A DNA stretch of 64,000 nucleotides from Roseateles_B sp051857535 (lineage in GTDB: Bacteria > Pseudomonadota > Gammaproteobacteria > Burkholderiales > Burkholderiaceae_C), in NCBI RefSeq assembly GCF_051857535.1, contig NZ_JBPZGY010000001.1:248001-312000 (forward strand), read 5' to 3'. The first letter of the stretch is position 1; every line of letters starts with the position of its first letter. The notes below the pieces were generated by a model. It ran no database searches, was not told where the DNA came from, and worked only from the letters and a program-made list of their open reading frames with translations. Positions 1 to 7,812 of the stretch are shown piece after piece. Position numbers and translations under genes: made by a program.

Positions 1-147
1 GGTGAGGACGCTGTCATTGCCATGATCAACAACGGCAAGAACAACGTCATGCCGGCCCACGCCTCGCGCCTGAGCGCTGAGCAGGTCCATGTGCTGGGCG
101 CCTATGTGTGGGGCCTGTCGCAGGGCACCGCCGTCGCCGCAAAGTAA
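1..147 (+). CDS. ccoP: Cytochrome c oxidase cbb3-type subunit III, C-terminal end
   Basis: Only the last 48 residues are in the window; the reading frame is open from base 1 to the TAA at 145-147. The tail contains an NNVMPAH segment, where the Met is the expected axial ligand of a c-type heme, followed by the short helix LSAEQVHVLGAYVWGLS that ends class I cytochrome c domains. CcoP is the membrane-anchored diheme subunit that passes electrons from the bc1 complex or soluble cytochromes to the cbb3 terminal oxidase in the inner membrane. The identity is reinforced by ccoG, which follows 27 bases downstream in the same direction. The N-terminal part and the first heme-binding site lie outside the window. 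Confidence 0.85.
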   Translation, partial: GEDAVIAMINNGKNNVMPAHASRLSAEQVHVLGAYVWGLSQGTAVAAK

Positions 148-174
148 GTTCCTTCGCAACAAGGATTGATCCCC

Positions 175-1638
175 ATGAGCAGTAGCAGCGATACCCCCTC
201 CGCAGCAGCGTCCAATGCCCTTGCGGGCGACGATGCCGCCCGTGAGATGGTGTCGCTCTACCAGGCTCAGAAGAAGATCTACCCCAAGGCCGTCAGCGGA
301 TGGTTCATCCGCTGGCGCTGGGCCTTGGTCTGGTTCACGCAGCTCCTGTTCTATGGGCTGCCCTGGCTGGAGTGGAACGCACGTCAGGCCGTCCTGTTCG
401 ATCTGGGCGCCCGTCGCTTCTACGTCTTCGGCCTGGTCCTGTATCCGCAGGACTTCATCTACCTCACGGCGCTGCTGCTGATCTCGGCATATGCGCTCTT
501 TCTCTTCACCGCAGTCGCCGGTCGACTGTGGTGTGGCTATGCCTGCCCGCAGACGGTCTACACCGAGATCTTCATGTGGATCGAGCGCAAGTTCGAAGGT
601 GACCGCGCAGCCCGCATGAAGCTGGATGCCGCGCCCTGGTCCCTGGCCAAGCTTGGCCGCAAGGGCGGCAAGCAACTGGCCTGGATTCTGCTGGCCGTCT
701 GGACCGGCTTTACTTTCGTCGGCTACTTCACCCCCATCAAGGTCCTTGGGGCTGAGGTGGCAGCCCTGGGCCTGGGGCCCTGGGAACTGTTCTGGGTGCT
801 GTTCTACGGCTTCGCGACCTACCTCTTTGCCGGCCACATGCGCGAGCAGGTCTGCAAGTACATGTGCCCATATGCGCGCTTCCAGAGCGCCATGTTCGAC
901 AAGGACACGCTGATCATCAGCTACGACGTCGAGCGCGGCGAGCCACGCGGCTCGCGTGGCCGCAAGATTGACATCAAGGCCGCTGGCCTGGGCTCCTGCA
1001 TCGACTGCAATCTGTGCGTGCAGGTGTGCCCGACGGGCATCGACATCCGCAACGGCCTGCAGTACGAATGCATCGGCTGCGCGGCGTGCATCGACGTCTG
1101 CAATGGCGTGATGGACAAGATGGGCTATCCGCGCGGCCTCGTCCGCTATGACACACAGAACGGCCTCAGTGAGCACCTCAGCCGTACGCAGCTGATCCGC
1201 CGCATGTTCCGGCCGCGCGTGCTCATCTACTCCGGCATCCTGGTCCTGATCTGCGTAGCCCTGTTCTGGCACATGCTGACCCGCACGCCTTTCAAGGTCG
1301 ACGTCGTGCGCGACCGCGCCTCGCTTGCGCGTCTGGTGGATGACGGCTACATCGAGAACGTCTACCGCTTGCAGGTCATGAATGCCACGGAGCAGACGCA
1401 GTCCTACACCATCACCGCGGACGGGCTGCAAGGCCTTGTGCTGACGCCGCCCCTGCGTCTGAGCGTCGGGCCTGCCGAGGCGCGCTGGGTGTCCGTGGCA
1501 CTGCGTCTGCCGCCGCAGACGGCACAATCGGCGGGCGGTGGTGCCCACGAGATCCATTTCCGCATCGTCCGCGATGCCGTGGCTGGCGAAATGCCGAGCC
1601 AACTGGTCGAAAAATCCACCTTTGTGGTTCCCCGCTAG
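175..1638 (+). CDS. ccoG: Cytochrome c oxidase accessory protein CcoG (copper handling, iron-sulfur)
   Basis: CcoG (RdxA/FixG family) is an inner-membrane ferredoxin-like protein involved in reducing and delivering copper during cbb3 oxidase assembly. Several membrane segments occupy the first half and one lies near residue 350. Iron-sulfur motifs are visible as CGYACPQ, CKYMCPYAR and the tandem CIDCNLCVQVCP and CIGCAACIDVC pairs, which suit two 4Fe-4S clusters. The C-terminal third is an immunoglobulin-like periplasmic domain. A TTG at 166 is in frame, but ATG 175 is preferred because AAGGA at 161-165 sits nine bases before it. The length of 487 residues is normal for the family. It follows ccoP and is probably co-transcribed with the two small membrane-protein genes downstream. 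Confidence 0.93.
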   Translation: MSSSSDTPSAAASNALAGDDAAREMVSLYQAQKKIYPKAVSGWFIRWRWALVWFTQLLFYGLPWLEWNARQAVLFDLGARRFYVFGLVLYPQDFIYLTALLLISAYALFLFTAVAGRLWCGYACPQTVYTEIFMWIERKFEGDRAARMKLDAAPWSLAKLGRKGGKQLAWILLAVWTGFTFVGYFTPIKVLGAEVAALGLGPWELFWVLFYGFATYLFAGHMREQVCKYMCPYARFQSAMFDKDTLIISYDVERGEPRGSRGRKIDIKAAGLGSCIDCNLCVQVCPTGIDIRNGLQYECIGCAACIDVCNGVMDKMGYPRGLVRYDTQNGLSEHLSRTQLIRRMFRPRVLIYSGILVLICVALFWHMLTRTPFKVDVVRDRASLARLVDDGYIENVYRLQVMNATEQTQSYTITADGLQGLVLTPPLRLSVGPAEARWVSVALRLPPQTAQSAGGGAHEIHFRIVRDAVAGEMPSQLVEKSTFVVPR

Positions 1639-1647
1639 GAGCGAAAC

Positions 1648-1914
1648 ATGGCTGACATCCAATCTTCCTCACCCGCGCCGCGCGCCTGGTGGCACGAACG
1701 CATGATGTGGCTGGTGGTCGGCGGCCCTGCGGCGGTGGTCCTGGCCAGCTTCGTGACCCTGGGCATGGCAATCAAGCATCCGGACCCTGTGATCGAGACG
1801 CAGCAGCGTGTCTCTGCGGACAGCGCCGCGGACGGCCCGCAAGCCGCCGCCCTTGCTCCGGCCATCGCAGCCCGTAACCATGCCGCCACCGGCGGCCCAG
1901 CGAGCGGCAAGTAA
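1648..1914 (+). CDS. Small FixH-like membrane protein
   Basis: An 88-residue protein with one clear transmembrane segment (about residues 21-43, WLVVGGPAAVVLASF) followed by KHPDPV and a low-complexity Ala-rich tail. The WLVVGGP...DPV pattern is what I know from short FixH-like proteins that follow ccoG in comamonad-type genomes; FixH/CcoH helps assemble the cbb3 oxidase. The extracytoplasmic part normally continues with a conserved Tyr-rich stretch that I cannot see here, so the protein looks abbreviated. It starts 9 bases after ccoG, with AGGAGCG just upstream as ribosome binding site. The cbb3-assembly role is inferred mainly from context. Confidence 0.65.
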   Translation: MADIQSSSPAPRAWWHERMMWLVVGGPAAVVLASFVTLGMAIKHPDPVIETQQRVSADSAADGPQAAALAPAIAARNHAATGGPASGK

Positions 1915-1945
1915 GCCCTCGCAGTCCATCGTGGAGGAGACCGGG

Positions 1946-2233
1946 ATGGGACTGATTGGTGAGAAACCGGGCCCCGCGCGCTGGGCCATGCACATACTCT
2001 GGCCGGCCTTCGTGATGGCAGGCGTGACCGAGGCGCTGGTCTTCGCCCTGGTCGACCCCATGGACCTGAGCTGGTTTGGCATGTCACCGGTGCAACTGAG
2101 CCGTGAGGCGGTCTACACCTTGAGCTTCCTGGCCTTCTGGCTGCTGATCAGCCTGGCCTCGGCGGTGACGATGCTGCTGGCCACGCTGCCGCCTGAATCT
2201 GGGCAGGGGCATCCGAGGCGCTGGCCGCAATGA
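1946..2233 (+). CDS. Conserved small membrane protein of the cco operon
   Basis: A 95-residue protein starting at ATG 1946, preceded by AGGAGA with a 5-base spacer. It has two strongly hydrophobic helices: about residues 12-32 (ILWPAFVMAGVTEALVFALV) and about 53-75 (YTLSFLAFWLLISLASAVTM). Between them lies DPMDLSWFG...LSREAVY, a short loop. I know unnamed homologous membrane proteins after ccoG in other Burkholderiales, but no function has been assigned to them. It lies 31 bases after the FixH-like gene and just before the terminator at 2323-2346, so it is the last gene of the cco unit. A role in cbb3 oxidase assembly or stability is a guess from position only. Confidence 0.7.
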   Translation: MGLIGEKPGPARWAMHILWPAFVMAGVTEALVFALVDPMDLSWFGMSPVQLSREAVYTLSFLAFWLLISLASAVTMLLATLPPESGQGHPRRWPQ

Positions 2234-2322
2234 GCGGTCGGCCGGACCGCTGCCCGAGGCGCAGGTCCACCGATCTGCCGCTGCTTGCCTCACTTGACAG
2301 GAGGCGGTAGCTCAGAAAGCAC

Positions 2323-2346
2323 AAAGCCCGCCTTGCAGCGGGCTTT
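2323..2346. terminator. Bidirectional terminator between cco operon and fnr
   Basis: Perfect 9-bp inverted repeat AAAGCCCGC / GCGGGCTTT with a 6-base loop. It lies between the converging ends of the cco operon and fnr, and the A-rich and T-rich outer flanks allow it to stop transcription from both sides. Confidence 0.8.
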
Positions 2347-2370
2347 ATGCTTGCAGGGAGGAGGGCGCCT

Positions 2371-3117
2371 TTAGCTGCAGTGCGCGGTGTTCACCAGCTT
2401 CTGCAGGCCGTCCTGGTTCAGGATGCGGATCTGGCGCTGCTTCACTTCCAGCAGGCCTTCGTCCTGGAACTTGGAGAAGGTGCGGCTGACTGTCTCCAGC
2501 TTGAGGCCCAGATAGCTGCCGATCTCTTCACGCGTCATGCGCAGTACCAGGGCCGAGGCGGAGAAGCCACGGGCCTGCAGGCGCTGGGTGAGGTTCAGCA
2601 GGAAGGCGGCCAGGCGTTCTTCGGCACGCATGGAGCCCAGCAGCAGCATCACGCCATGATCACGGACGATCTCGCGGCTCATGATCTTGTGGAACTGGTG
2701 CTGCAGGTCGGTGAACTCACGGGAGAGCTCCTCGAGCTGGCCATAGGGGATCACGCAGACCTGACTGTCTTCCAGGGCCACTGCATCGCAGGAATGGCGG
2801 TCATTGCTGATGCCGTCCAAACCCAGCAACTCGCCGGCCATCTGGAAGCCGGTGACTTGGTCTCGGCCATCTTCAGAGGAGACGCAGGTCTTGAAGAAGC
2901 CGGTACGGACGGCGTAGAGCGACTGGAAGGCATCGCCCGTGCGGAACAGGGTGTCCCCGCGGGATACATTGCGGCGCGTGGCCACCAGGCTGTCTAGCTG
3001 GTTCAGGTCCGACTCGGACAGCCCGACGGGCAGGCACAACTCGCGCAGATTGCAGCTGGAGCAGGCGACCTTGAAGGGCTCGATCTTGATCGGGGTCTGG
3101 GTATTCATAGGGCTCAT
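2371..3117 (-). CDS. fnr: FNR/ANR-type oxygen-responsive transcription regulator
   Basis: A 248-residue CRP/FNR family regulator. The N-terminus has the cluster ligands of true FNR proteins, Cys19, Cys22 and Cys28 (ACSSCNLRELC), with a fourth at Cys110 (RHSCDA), so it should bind an oxygen-labile 4Fe-4S cluster. A cyclic-nucleotide-like beta-roll domain follows, then a long dimer helix and a C-terminal helix-turn-helix (MTREEIGSYLGLKLETVSRT). The ESVSR-like recognition helix (ETVSR) fits a TTGAT-N4-ATCAA target. Such a site lies upstream of the divergent hemN gene, and cbb3 oxidase genes are classic targets, which fits this location. ATG 3117 and ATG 3108 are both possible starts and neither has a strong ribosome binding site. 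The gene may autoregulate from the shared intergenic region. Confidence 0.93.
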   Translation of the reverse strand: MSPMNTQTPIKIEPFKVACSSCNLRELCLPVGLSESDLNQLDSLVATRRNVSRGDTLFRTGDAFQSLYAVRTGFFKTCVSSEDGRDQVTGFQMAGELLGLDGISNDRHSCDAVALEDSQVCVIPYGQLEELSREFTDLQHQFHKIMSREIVRDHGVMLLLGSMRAEERLAAFLLNLTQRLQARGFSASALVLRMTREEIGSYLGLKLETVSRTFSKFQDEGLLEVKQRQIRILNQDGLQKLVNTAHCS

Positions 3118-3239
3118 TATGGGCTGGGACTGCCGGGGCGGCGAGGGATTGTCAATGGCCGCGACTGCTTCAGGGCAAAGCTAGGACATGACGCTCCTCA
3201 AGGCTGCAGCCATTGTTTACCCGGGCTCCTTGATCAATC

Positions 3240-3253
3240 TTGATACAGGTCAA
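3240..3253 (+). promoter_or_regulatory. FNR box upstream of hemN
   Basis: TTGAT-ACAG-GTCAA matches the FNR consensus TTGAT-N4-ATCAA at nine of ten defined positions. It is centred about 41 bases before the hemN ATG. This is the class II activator distance if transcription begins at the start codon itself. An extra TTGATCAA lies just upstream at 3230-3237. Confidence 0.7.
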
Positions 3254-3286
3254 TCAGTGCTTGTGCAGGCTTGGCACAGTGGCGAC

Positions 3287-4696
3287 ATGGAAACCATCAA
3301 CACTGCCGCCCTGCCGGGCATCACCGAGGATGTGCTGCGCCGCTTCGATGTGTCCGGTCCGCGCTACACGTCCTACCCGACGGCCGACCGATTCGTTGAA
3401 GCCTTCTCTGTCGAGCAGTACAAGCAGGCCCTGAACCAACGGGCTGACGGCGGGGTGGTGGGAGGCGGGGCGCCCCTGTCCCTCTACATCCACATTCCCT
3501 TCTGCGAGTCCGTCTGCTACTACTGTGCCTGCAACAAGGTCATCACCAAGCACCATGACCGGGCCGCAGAGTATCTGGAGGTTCTGGTCCAGGAAATGGA
3601 CCTGACGGTGACGGAGCTGCGGCGAGCGCAGGCGATATCGCAATTGCATTTCGGTGGAGGCTCTCCGACCTTCCTCAGCGACGAGGAACTGACGGGGCTG
3701 ATGGAGGCGATCAAGCAGCGCTTCAAGCTGGCGCCTGGCGCCGAGGTGTCGATCGAGGTCGACCCCCGCACCGTCACCGAGGCCCGCCTGAAGCACCTGC
3801 GCCAGCTGGGCTTCAATCGCCTGAGCTTTGGCGTCCAGGATTTCGACCCGGAAGTGCAGAAGGCCGTCCATCGGGTGCAGAGCTATGAGATGGTCGAGAG
3901 CCTGATGCAGCAGGCGCGCGCCCTGGGCTTCGAGTCCACCAATGTCGACCTGATCTATGGCCTGCCCCAGCAGACGCCGGAGAGCTTCCGACGCACCATC
4001 CAGCAGGTGGCGACGCTCAGGCCCGATCGCATCGCGCTGTACGGCTATGCCCACCTGCCCACGCGCTTCAAGCCGCAGCGACGCATCGATGCCAGCCAGT
4101 TGCCGGTTGCCGCCTCCAAGCTGACCATGCTGTCCACTGCCCTCAGCGGCTTCGTGGGGCATGGGTATTCCTACATCGGCATGGACCACTTCGCGCTGCC
4201 CAACGACTCGCTGGCAGTCGCCAAGCGTCAGGGGCGGCTGCATCGCAACTTCCAGGGCTACAGCACGCAGCCGGACTGTGACCTGATCGGCCTGGGCGTC
4301 TCAGCCATCGGCCGCGTGGGTGCCACGTACAGCCAGAACGCCAAGACGCTGCCCGAGTACTACGACGCCATCCGCCAGGGGCAACTGCCCATCCAGCGCG
4401 GCCTTGCGCTGACCCGCGATGACCTGGTGCGCCGGGCCATGATCATGGCGCTGATGTGCCAGGGCCGCGTGGAGTTCGAGTCCATCGAGCTGGCCCACCT
4501 GATCAAGGTGCGTGAGTACTTCCGCGCAGAGCTGGAGCAACTGTCTTCCATGCAGGAGACGGGGCTGGTCGTGCTTGAGCCCGAGGCCATCCAGGTTACG
4601 CCGCTGGGCTGGTACTTCGTGCGGGCGGTGGCCATGGTTTTTGACCGCTATCTTCAGGCTGACCGCACGCGCGCGCAGTTCTCGCGCATCATCTGA
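3287..4696 (+). CDS. hemN: Oxygen-independent coproporphyrinogen III oxidase
   Basis: HemN is a cytosolic radical SAM enzyme that oxidatively decarboxylates coproporphyrinogen III to protoporphyrinogen IX in anaerobic heme synthesis. The first conserved block, SGPRYTSYPTADRF, starts near residue 22. The radical SAM cluster motif is Cys73-x3-Cys77-x2-Cys80 (CESVCYYC), followed by FGGGSPT, a SAM-binding glycine motif. At 469 residues from ATG 3287 it matches the family. An upstream in-frame ATG at 3188 would add an unconserved extension crossing the FNR box, so it was rejected. No Shine-Dalgarno precedes ATG 3287, and the promoter geometry suggests a leaderless transcript. It is divergent from fnr and probably FNR-activated under low oxygen. 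Confidence 0.95.
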   Translation: METINTAALPGITEDVLRRFDVSGPRYTSYPTADRFVEAFSVEQYKQALNQRADGGVVGGGAPLSLYIHIPFCESVCYYCACNKVITKHHDRAAEYLEVLVQEMDLTVTELRRAQAISQLHFGGGSPTFLSDEELTGLMEAIKQRFKLAPGAEVSIEVDPRTVTEARLKHLRQLGFNRLSFGVQDFDPEVQKAVHRVQSYEMVESLMQQARALGFESTNVDLIYGLPQQTPESFRRTIQQVATLRPDRIALYGYAHLPTRFKPQRRIDASQLPVAASKLTMLSTALSGFVGHGYSYIGMDHFALPNDSLAVAKRQGRLHRNFQGYSTQPDCDLIGLGVSAIGRVGATYSQNAKTLPEYYDAIRQGQLPIQRGLALTRDDLVRRAMIMALMCQGRVEFESIELAHLIKVREYFRAELEQLSSMQETGLVVLEPEAIQVTPLGWYFVRAVAMVFDRYLQADRTRAQFSRII

Positions 4697-4790
4697 GGGG
4701 AGCGTTCCCCTCATTCGTGACCAGCCGCCCTGGCTCAGAAGGCGTTCGGGCACCGAGGCTCACCACCCACACTTCGCATCATCGCCGCCT

Positions 4791-5510
4791 ATGGAAGCAG
4801 CTCTCGTCGGCTCGGCCCTGCTCATGGGTCTGGCTGGCACCCCGCACTGTGCCGTAATGTGCGGCGCCCCGTGCGCTGCGCTGAGCCAAGGCTCGCCGCG
4901 CAGTGCTGCCCACTTTGGCTTCCAGTTCGGGCGCCTGCTCAGCTATGGTGTGGCCGGTGCGGTCGCGGCGTCCAGCGTCTCGCTGATGGCGCACTGGGGG
5001 CAGACGGTGGCCTTGCTGCGACCCTTGTGGCTGCTGCTGCATCTCGCGGCCCTGGCGTTGGGCATCTATCTGCTCTGGAAGGCGCGGCAGCCGGCCTGGC
5101 TGTCTGCACTCGGGCGCGAAGGCAGTCGCGATGGCGCCATCCCACTCGCCGCGCTGGCCGCGGGCGGCCCTGCGCTGAGCACGCCGCAGCGCCCGCGCTG
5201 GCGCGCCCTGCTGGCGGGCCTGGGCTGGGTGGCATGGCCTTGCGGCCTGCTGCAATCGGCCCTGTTGCTGGCCGCCCTGGCCAATGGCGCCCTTGGCGGC
5301 GCGGCCGTGATGGGTGCCTTCGCGATCAGCTCCGGCCTCGGGCTGGCACTGGGGCCGGCCATTCTGTGGAAGCTGCTGGGCCTGGGCCAGGTGGAGGAGG
5401 GGCGCGGCATGCGCTGGGCCACCCGCCTGGGTGGGCTGGGCCTGGTGCTGAGTGCGGGCTGGGCGCTGGGGCATGGTGTCTGGGCGCAGGTTCAAGCCTA
5501 TTGCGCCTGA
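4791..5510 (+). CDS. SafE/TauE-like (COG2836-type) membrane protein
   Basis: A 239-residue polytopic membrane protein starting at ATG 4791. The N-terminal helix carries GTPHCAVMCGAPC. This resembles the HCxxMCG motif of COG2836-type proteins, often annotated as sulfite exporter TauE/SafE family and found beside cbb3 oxidase or copper genes. About six transmembrane helices follow, with conserved-looking glycines and a WPCGLLQSALLLAALA segment typical of the family. The Cys/His pair could handle copper or another metal. Given the neighbouring ccoG and hemN, a part in cbb3 oxidase or metal homeostasis is plausible but not shown. The gene lies 94 bases after hemN in the same direction. The tail of hemN overlaps a longer open frame that I did not use. 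Confidence 0.75.
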   Translation: MEAALVGSALLMGLAGTPHCAVMCGAPCAALSQGSPRSAAHFGFQFGRLLSYGVAGAVAASSVSLMAHWGQTVALLRPLWLLLHLAALALGIYLLWKARQPAWLSALGREGSRDGAIPLAALAAGGPALSTPQRPRWRALLAGLGWVAWPCGLLQSALLLAALANGALGGAAVMGAFAISSGLGLALGPAILWKLLGLGQVEEGRGMRWATRLGGLGLVLSAGWALGHGVWAQVQAYCA

Positions 5511-5683
5511 TCACCCATGAACATGCCTTCAGCGGGCTTCATCTGCAGGTATTGCGCCGATCTGGCGCCGGGCTGCCGACCCCCATGGGAACGCCCCGGA
5601 ACGCTCCATGCCGGACTGCGGGTGAAACCGCATTGAAACGCCAGACTGCAAGGCGTATCAGGCCCGTGAAAGCTCTGCTGGCA

Positions 5684-5689
5684 TAGAAT
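5684..5689 (+). promoter_or_regulatory. Probable -10 box for icd
   Basis: TAGAAT, followed by CG, about 60 bases before the icd start. The same TAGAATCGG sequence occurs before clpS and lysC. No convincing -35 box is visible at normal spacing. Confidence 0.4.
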
Positions 5690-5750
5690 CGATTTCTTTA
5701 TGGCGGCACCCCGCCGCATCCAACCTCGCGACTAGCGGAGACGACTACAC

Positions 5751-7004
5751 ATGTACCAACACATCAAGGTGCCCGAAGGCGGGCAGAAGATCACGGTCAA
5801 CGCCGACTTCTCCCTGAATGTGCCCGACCAGCCGATCATTCCCTATATCGAGGGCGACGGCACGGGGTTTGACATCACGCCGGTGATGATCAAGGTCGTC
5901 GACGCAGCCGTTGCCAAGGCCTACGGTGGCAAGAAGAAGATCCACTGGATGGAGATCTATGCCGGCGAGAAGTCGACCAAGGTCTACGGTCCCGACGTCT
6001 GGCTGCCCGAGGAAACCCTGCAGGTCCTGAAGGACTACGTGGTCTCCATCAAGGGTCCGCTGACCACCCCGGTCGGTGGCGGCATCCGCTCGCTGAACGT
6101 GGCGCTGCGGCAGGAGCTGGATCTCTACGTCTGCCTGCGCCCGGTGCGCTACTTCAAGGGCGTGCCTTCCCCCGTGAAGGAACCGCACAAGACGGACATG
6201 GTCATCTTCCGCGAGAACTCGGAAGACATCTACGCCGGCATCGAGTTCGAAGCCCAGAGCGACAAGGCCAAGAAGCTGATCGCCTTCCTGCAGAACGAGT
6301 TCGGCGTCAAGAAGATCCGCTTCCCGGAAACCTCGGGCATCGGCATCAAGCCCGTGTCTCAGGAGGGTACCGAGCGTCTGGTGCGCAAGGCCATCCAGTA
6401 CGCCATCGACAATGACAAGCCCAGCGTGACCATCGTGCACAAGGGCAACATCATGAAGTTCACCGAAGGCGGCTTCCGTGACTGGGCCTACGCCCTGGCC
6501 CAGAAGGAATTCGGCGCCGAGCTGATCGATGGTGGCCCGTGGTGCAAGTTCAAGAACCCGAAGACCGGCAAGGACATCGTGGTCAAGGACTCCATCGCTG
6601 ACGCCTTCCTGCAGCAGATCCTGCTGCGCCCGGCCGAGTATTCGGTGATTGCCACCCTGAACCTGAACGGCGATTACGTGTCTGACGCCCTGGCTGCGCA
6701 GGTTGGTGGCATCGGCATTGCCCCGGGCGCGAACCTGAGCGACTCTGTCGCCATGTTCGAAGCCACCCACGGCACGGCACCGAAGTACGCCGGCAAGGAC
6801 TATGTGAACCCCGGTTCCGAGATCCTGTCTGCCGAAATGATGCTGCGCCACATGGGCTGGCTGGAAGCGGCGGACCTGATCATTGCCTCGATGGAGAAGT
6901 CCATCCTGTCCAAGAAGGTCACCTACGACTTCGCCCGCCTGCTGGATGGCGCCACGCAGGTGTCCTGCTCTGGATTTGGTCAAGTCATGATTGACAATAT
7001 GTGA
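5751..7004 (+). CDS. icd: NADP-dependent isocitrate dehydrogenase
   Basis: A 417-residue enzyme of the dimeric bacterial type (as E. coli Icd) that converts isocitrate to 2-oxoglutarate and CO2 in the citric acid cycle with NADP. The N-terminal block PIIPYIEGDGTG is characteristic. GGGIRSLNVALRQELDLYVC holds the substrate-binding Ser that the kinase/phosphatase AceK modifies in relatives, and the Arg residues of LRPVRYF contact isocitrate. The C-terminal half has EATHGTAPKYAGKD, the adenine-nucleotide segment. ATG 5751 is preceded by GCGGAGACG as ribosome binding site. The gene is alone, with its own leader and a strong terminator downstream at 7036-7060. Confidence 0.96.
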   Translation: MYQHIKVPEGGQKITVNADFSLNVPDQPIIPYIEGDGTGFDITPVMIKVVDAAVAKAYGGKKKIHWMEIYAGEKSTKVYGPDVWLPEETLQVLKDYVVSIKGPLTTPVGGGIRSLNVALRQELDLYVCLRPVRYFKGVPSPVKEPHKTDMVIFRENSEDIYAGIEFEAQSDKAKKLIAFLQNEFGVKKIRFPETSGIGIKPVSQEGTERLVRKAIQYAIDNDKPSVTIVHKGNIMKFTEGGFRDWAYALAQKEFGAELIDGGPWCKFKNPKTGKDIVVKDSIADAFLQQILLRPAEYSVIATLNLNGDYVSDALAAQVGGIGIAPGANLSDSVAMFEATHGTAPKYAGKDYVNPGSEILSAEMMLRHMGWLEAADLIIASMEKSILSKKVTYDFARLLDGATQVSCSGFGQVMIDNM

Positions 7005-7035
7005 TGACGGCGGCGCTTGAGCCGCCTCTCACAGC

Positions 7036-7060
7036 AAGGCACCTTCGGGTGCCTTTTTTT
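7036..7060 (+). terminator. Rho-independent terminator of icd
   Basis: Perfect 8-bp stem AAGGCACC / GGTGCCTT with a UUCG tetraloop, followed by five further T residues, 32 bases after the icd stop codon. Confidence 0.9.
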
Positions 7061-7133
7061 CTGCCTGTACACCGATCACGCTTGGTGGCGACAAAACTCG
7101 CGGAAGGGCGCGAGGGCTTTTGCGCATGAGCAA

Positions 7134-7177
7134 ACGCCCATGGCGCGCTCCCTGCATGAGGGGCGCGCCATGGGCGT
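7134..7177. repeat. Perfect 15-bp inverted repeat hairpin
   Basis: Arms ACGCCCATGGCGCGC (7134-7148) and GCGCGCCATGGGCGT (7163-7177) pair without mismatch. CCCT/AGGG can extend the stem inward around a 5-base loop. No T-tract follows on either strand, so it is not a standard terminator. It lies in the gap between icd and the cold-shock gene, which holds no credible reading frame. Confidence 0.75.
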
Positions 7178-7240
7178 CCTTGGGGCGGCTGAGCTGCCGG
7201 CTGAGGGGCCGGCGCTGCTGCGGTGCTGAATGCCTGGTGT

Positions 7241-7296
7241 CTGCCTAGCCAACTCTGCCTAGCCAACTGCCTGGCCCAAGCCGGGCCCAAGCCGGG
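7241..7296. repeat. Two adjacent short tandem repeats
   Basis: CTGCCTAGCCAACT occurs twice head to tail at 7241-7254 and 7255-7268. CCCAAGCCGGG occurs twice at 7275-7285 and 7286-7296. They lie downstream of the cold-shock gene on its strand. The rest of the 7061-7352 gap holds only the hairpin at 7134-7177. Confidence 0.7.
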
Positions 7297-7352
7297 CTTA
7301 GGCCTGGCCGGTGGTCAGGCCATTGACTGTGCAGAGGAGCCGGGCGAAGTAC

Positions 7353-7577
7353 TCAGCCGGCTGCGGCTTCGCCGCCAATCGGCGTGATGTTCTGGGCCAG
7401 TTGGCCCTTGGGGCCAGCAACAAGCTCGAAGCTGACCTTGCTGCCCTGCTTGAGGGTGCGGAAACCCTCCATCTGAATCGCCGAGAAATGAGCGAAGACG
7501 TCTTCGCCACCTTGTTCAGGTTCAATGAAGCCAAAGCCCTTGGCATCGTTGAACCACTTTACGGTTCCTTGTTGCAT
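7353..7577 (-). CDS. Cold-shock protein (CspA family)
   Basis: A 74-residue single OB-fold protein that binds single-stranded nucleic acids and acts as an RNA chaperone. RNP1 is KGFGFI (residues 13-18) and RNP2 is VFAHFSAI (about 27-34), both intact with their aromatic residues. The N-terminus MQQGTVKWFNDAKGFGFI is typical. It is slightly longer than the 67-70 residue norm because of a short Gly/Ala tail. It is transcribed alone and away from clpS; the 230-base divergent gap is long enough for the long 5' leader common to cold-shock mRNAs. Which numbered csp paralogue it is cannot be told. Confidence 0.93.
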   Translation of the reverse strand: MQQGTVKWFNDAKGFGFIEPEQGGEDVFAHFSAIQMEGFRTLKQGSKVSFELVAGPKGQLAQNITPIGGEAAAG

Positions 7578-7798
7578 ATTCCTTCTCCATCCCGGTGTCT
7601 ATCGCACCGAGGCGGATTCTCAAAGCTCTGTCGCCCGCGTGTCAATTCGGGGCCTCCCCCGAGGTGCTGAGGGTCTGAAACACAGCCGGGCGTGGCATAT
7701 GGCGCGAATATGGCTGGGCTGCTCCTGCACATCACTTTTTCAAGCCAGGGTCCTTGAATCATGATCAGGCCAGTGCCATGTGAGGCCATATGGCTCTC

Positions 7799-7806
7799 TA
7801 TAGAAT
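7799..7806 (+). promoter_or_regulatory. -10 box of a likely leaderless clpS promoter
   Basis: TATAGAAT ends six bases before the clpS ATG at 7813, which would put the transcription start at or next to the start codon. No Shine-Dalgarno is present. Confidence 0.5.
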
Positions 7807-7812
7807 CGGCCC

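Noticed and set aside
2323..2346. Inverted repeat as a possible operator
   Set aside because: AAAGCCCGC/GCGGGCTTT with flanking A/T runs between converging genes is a terminator.
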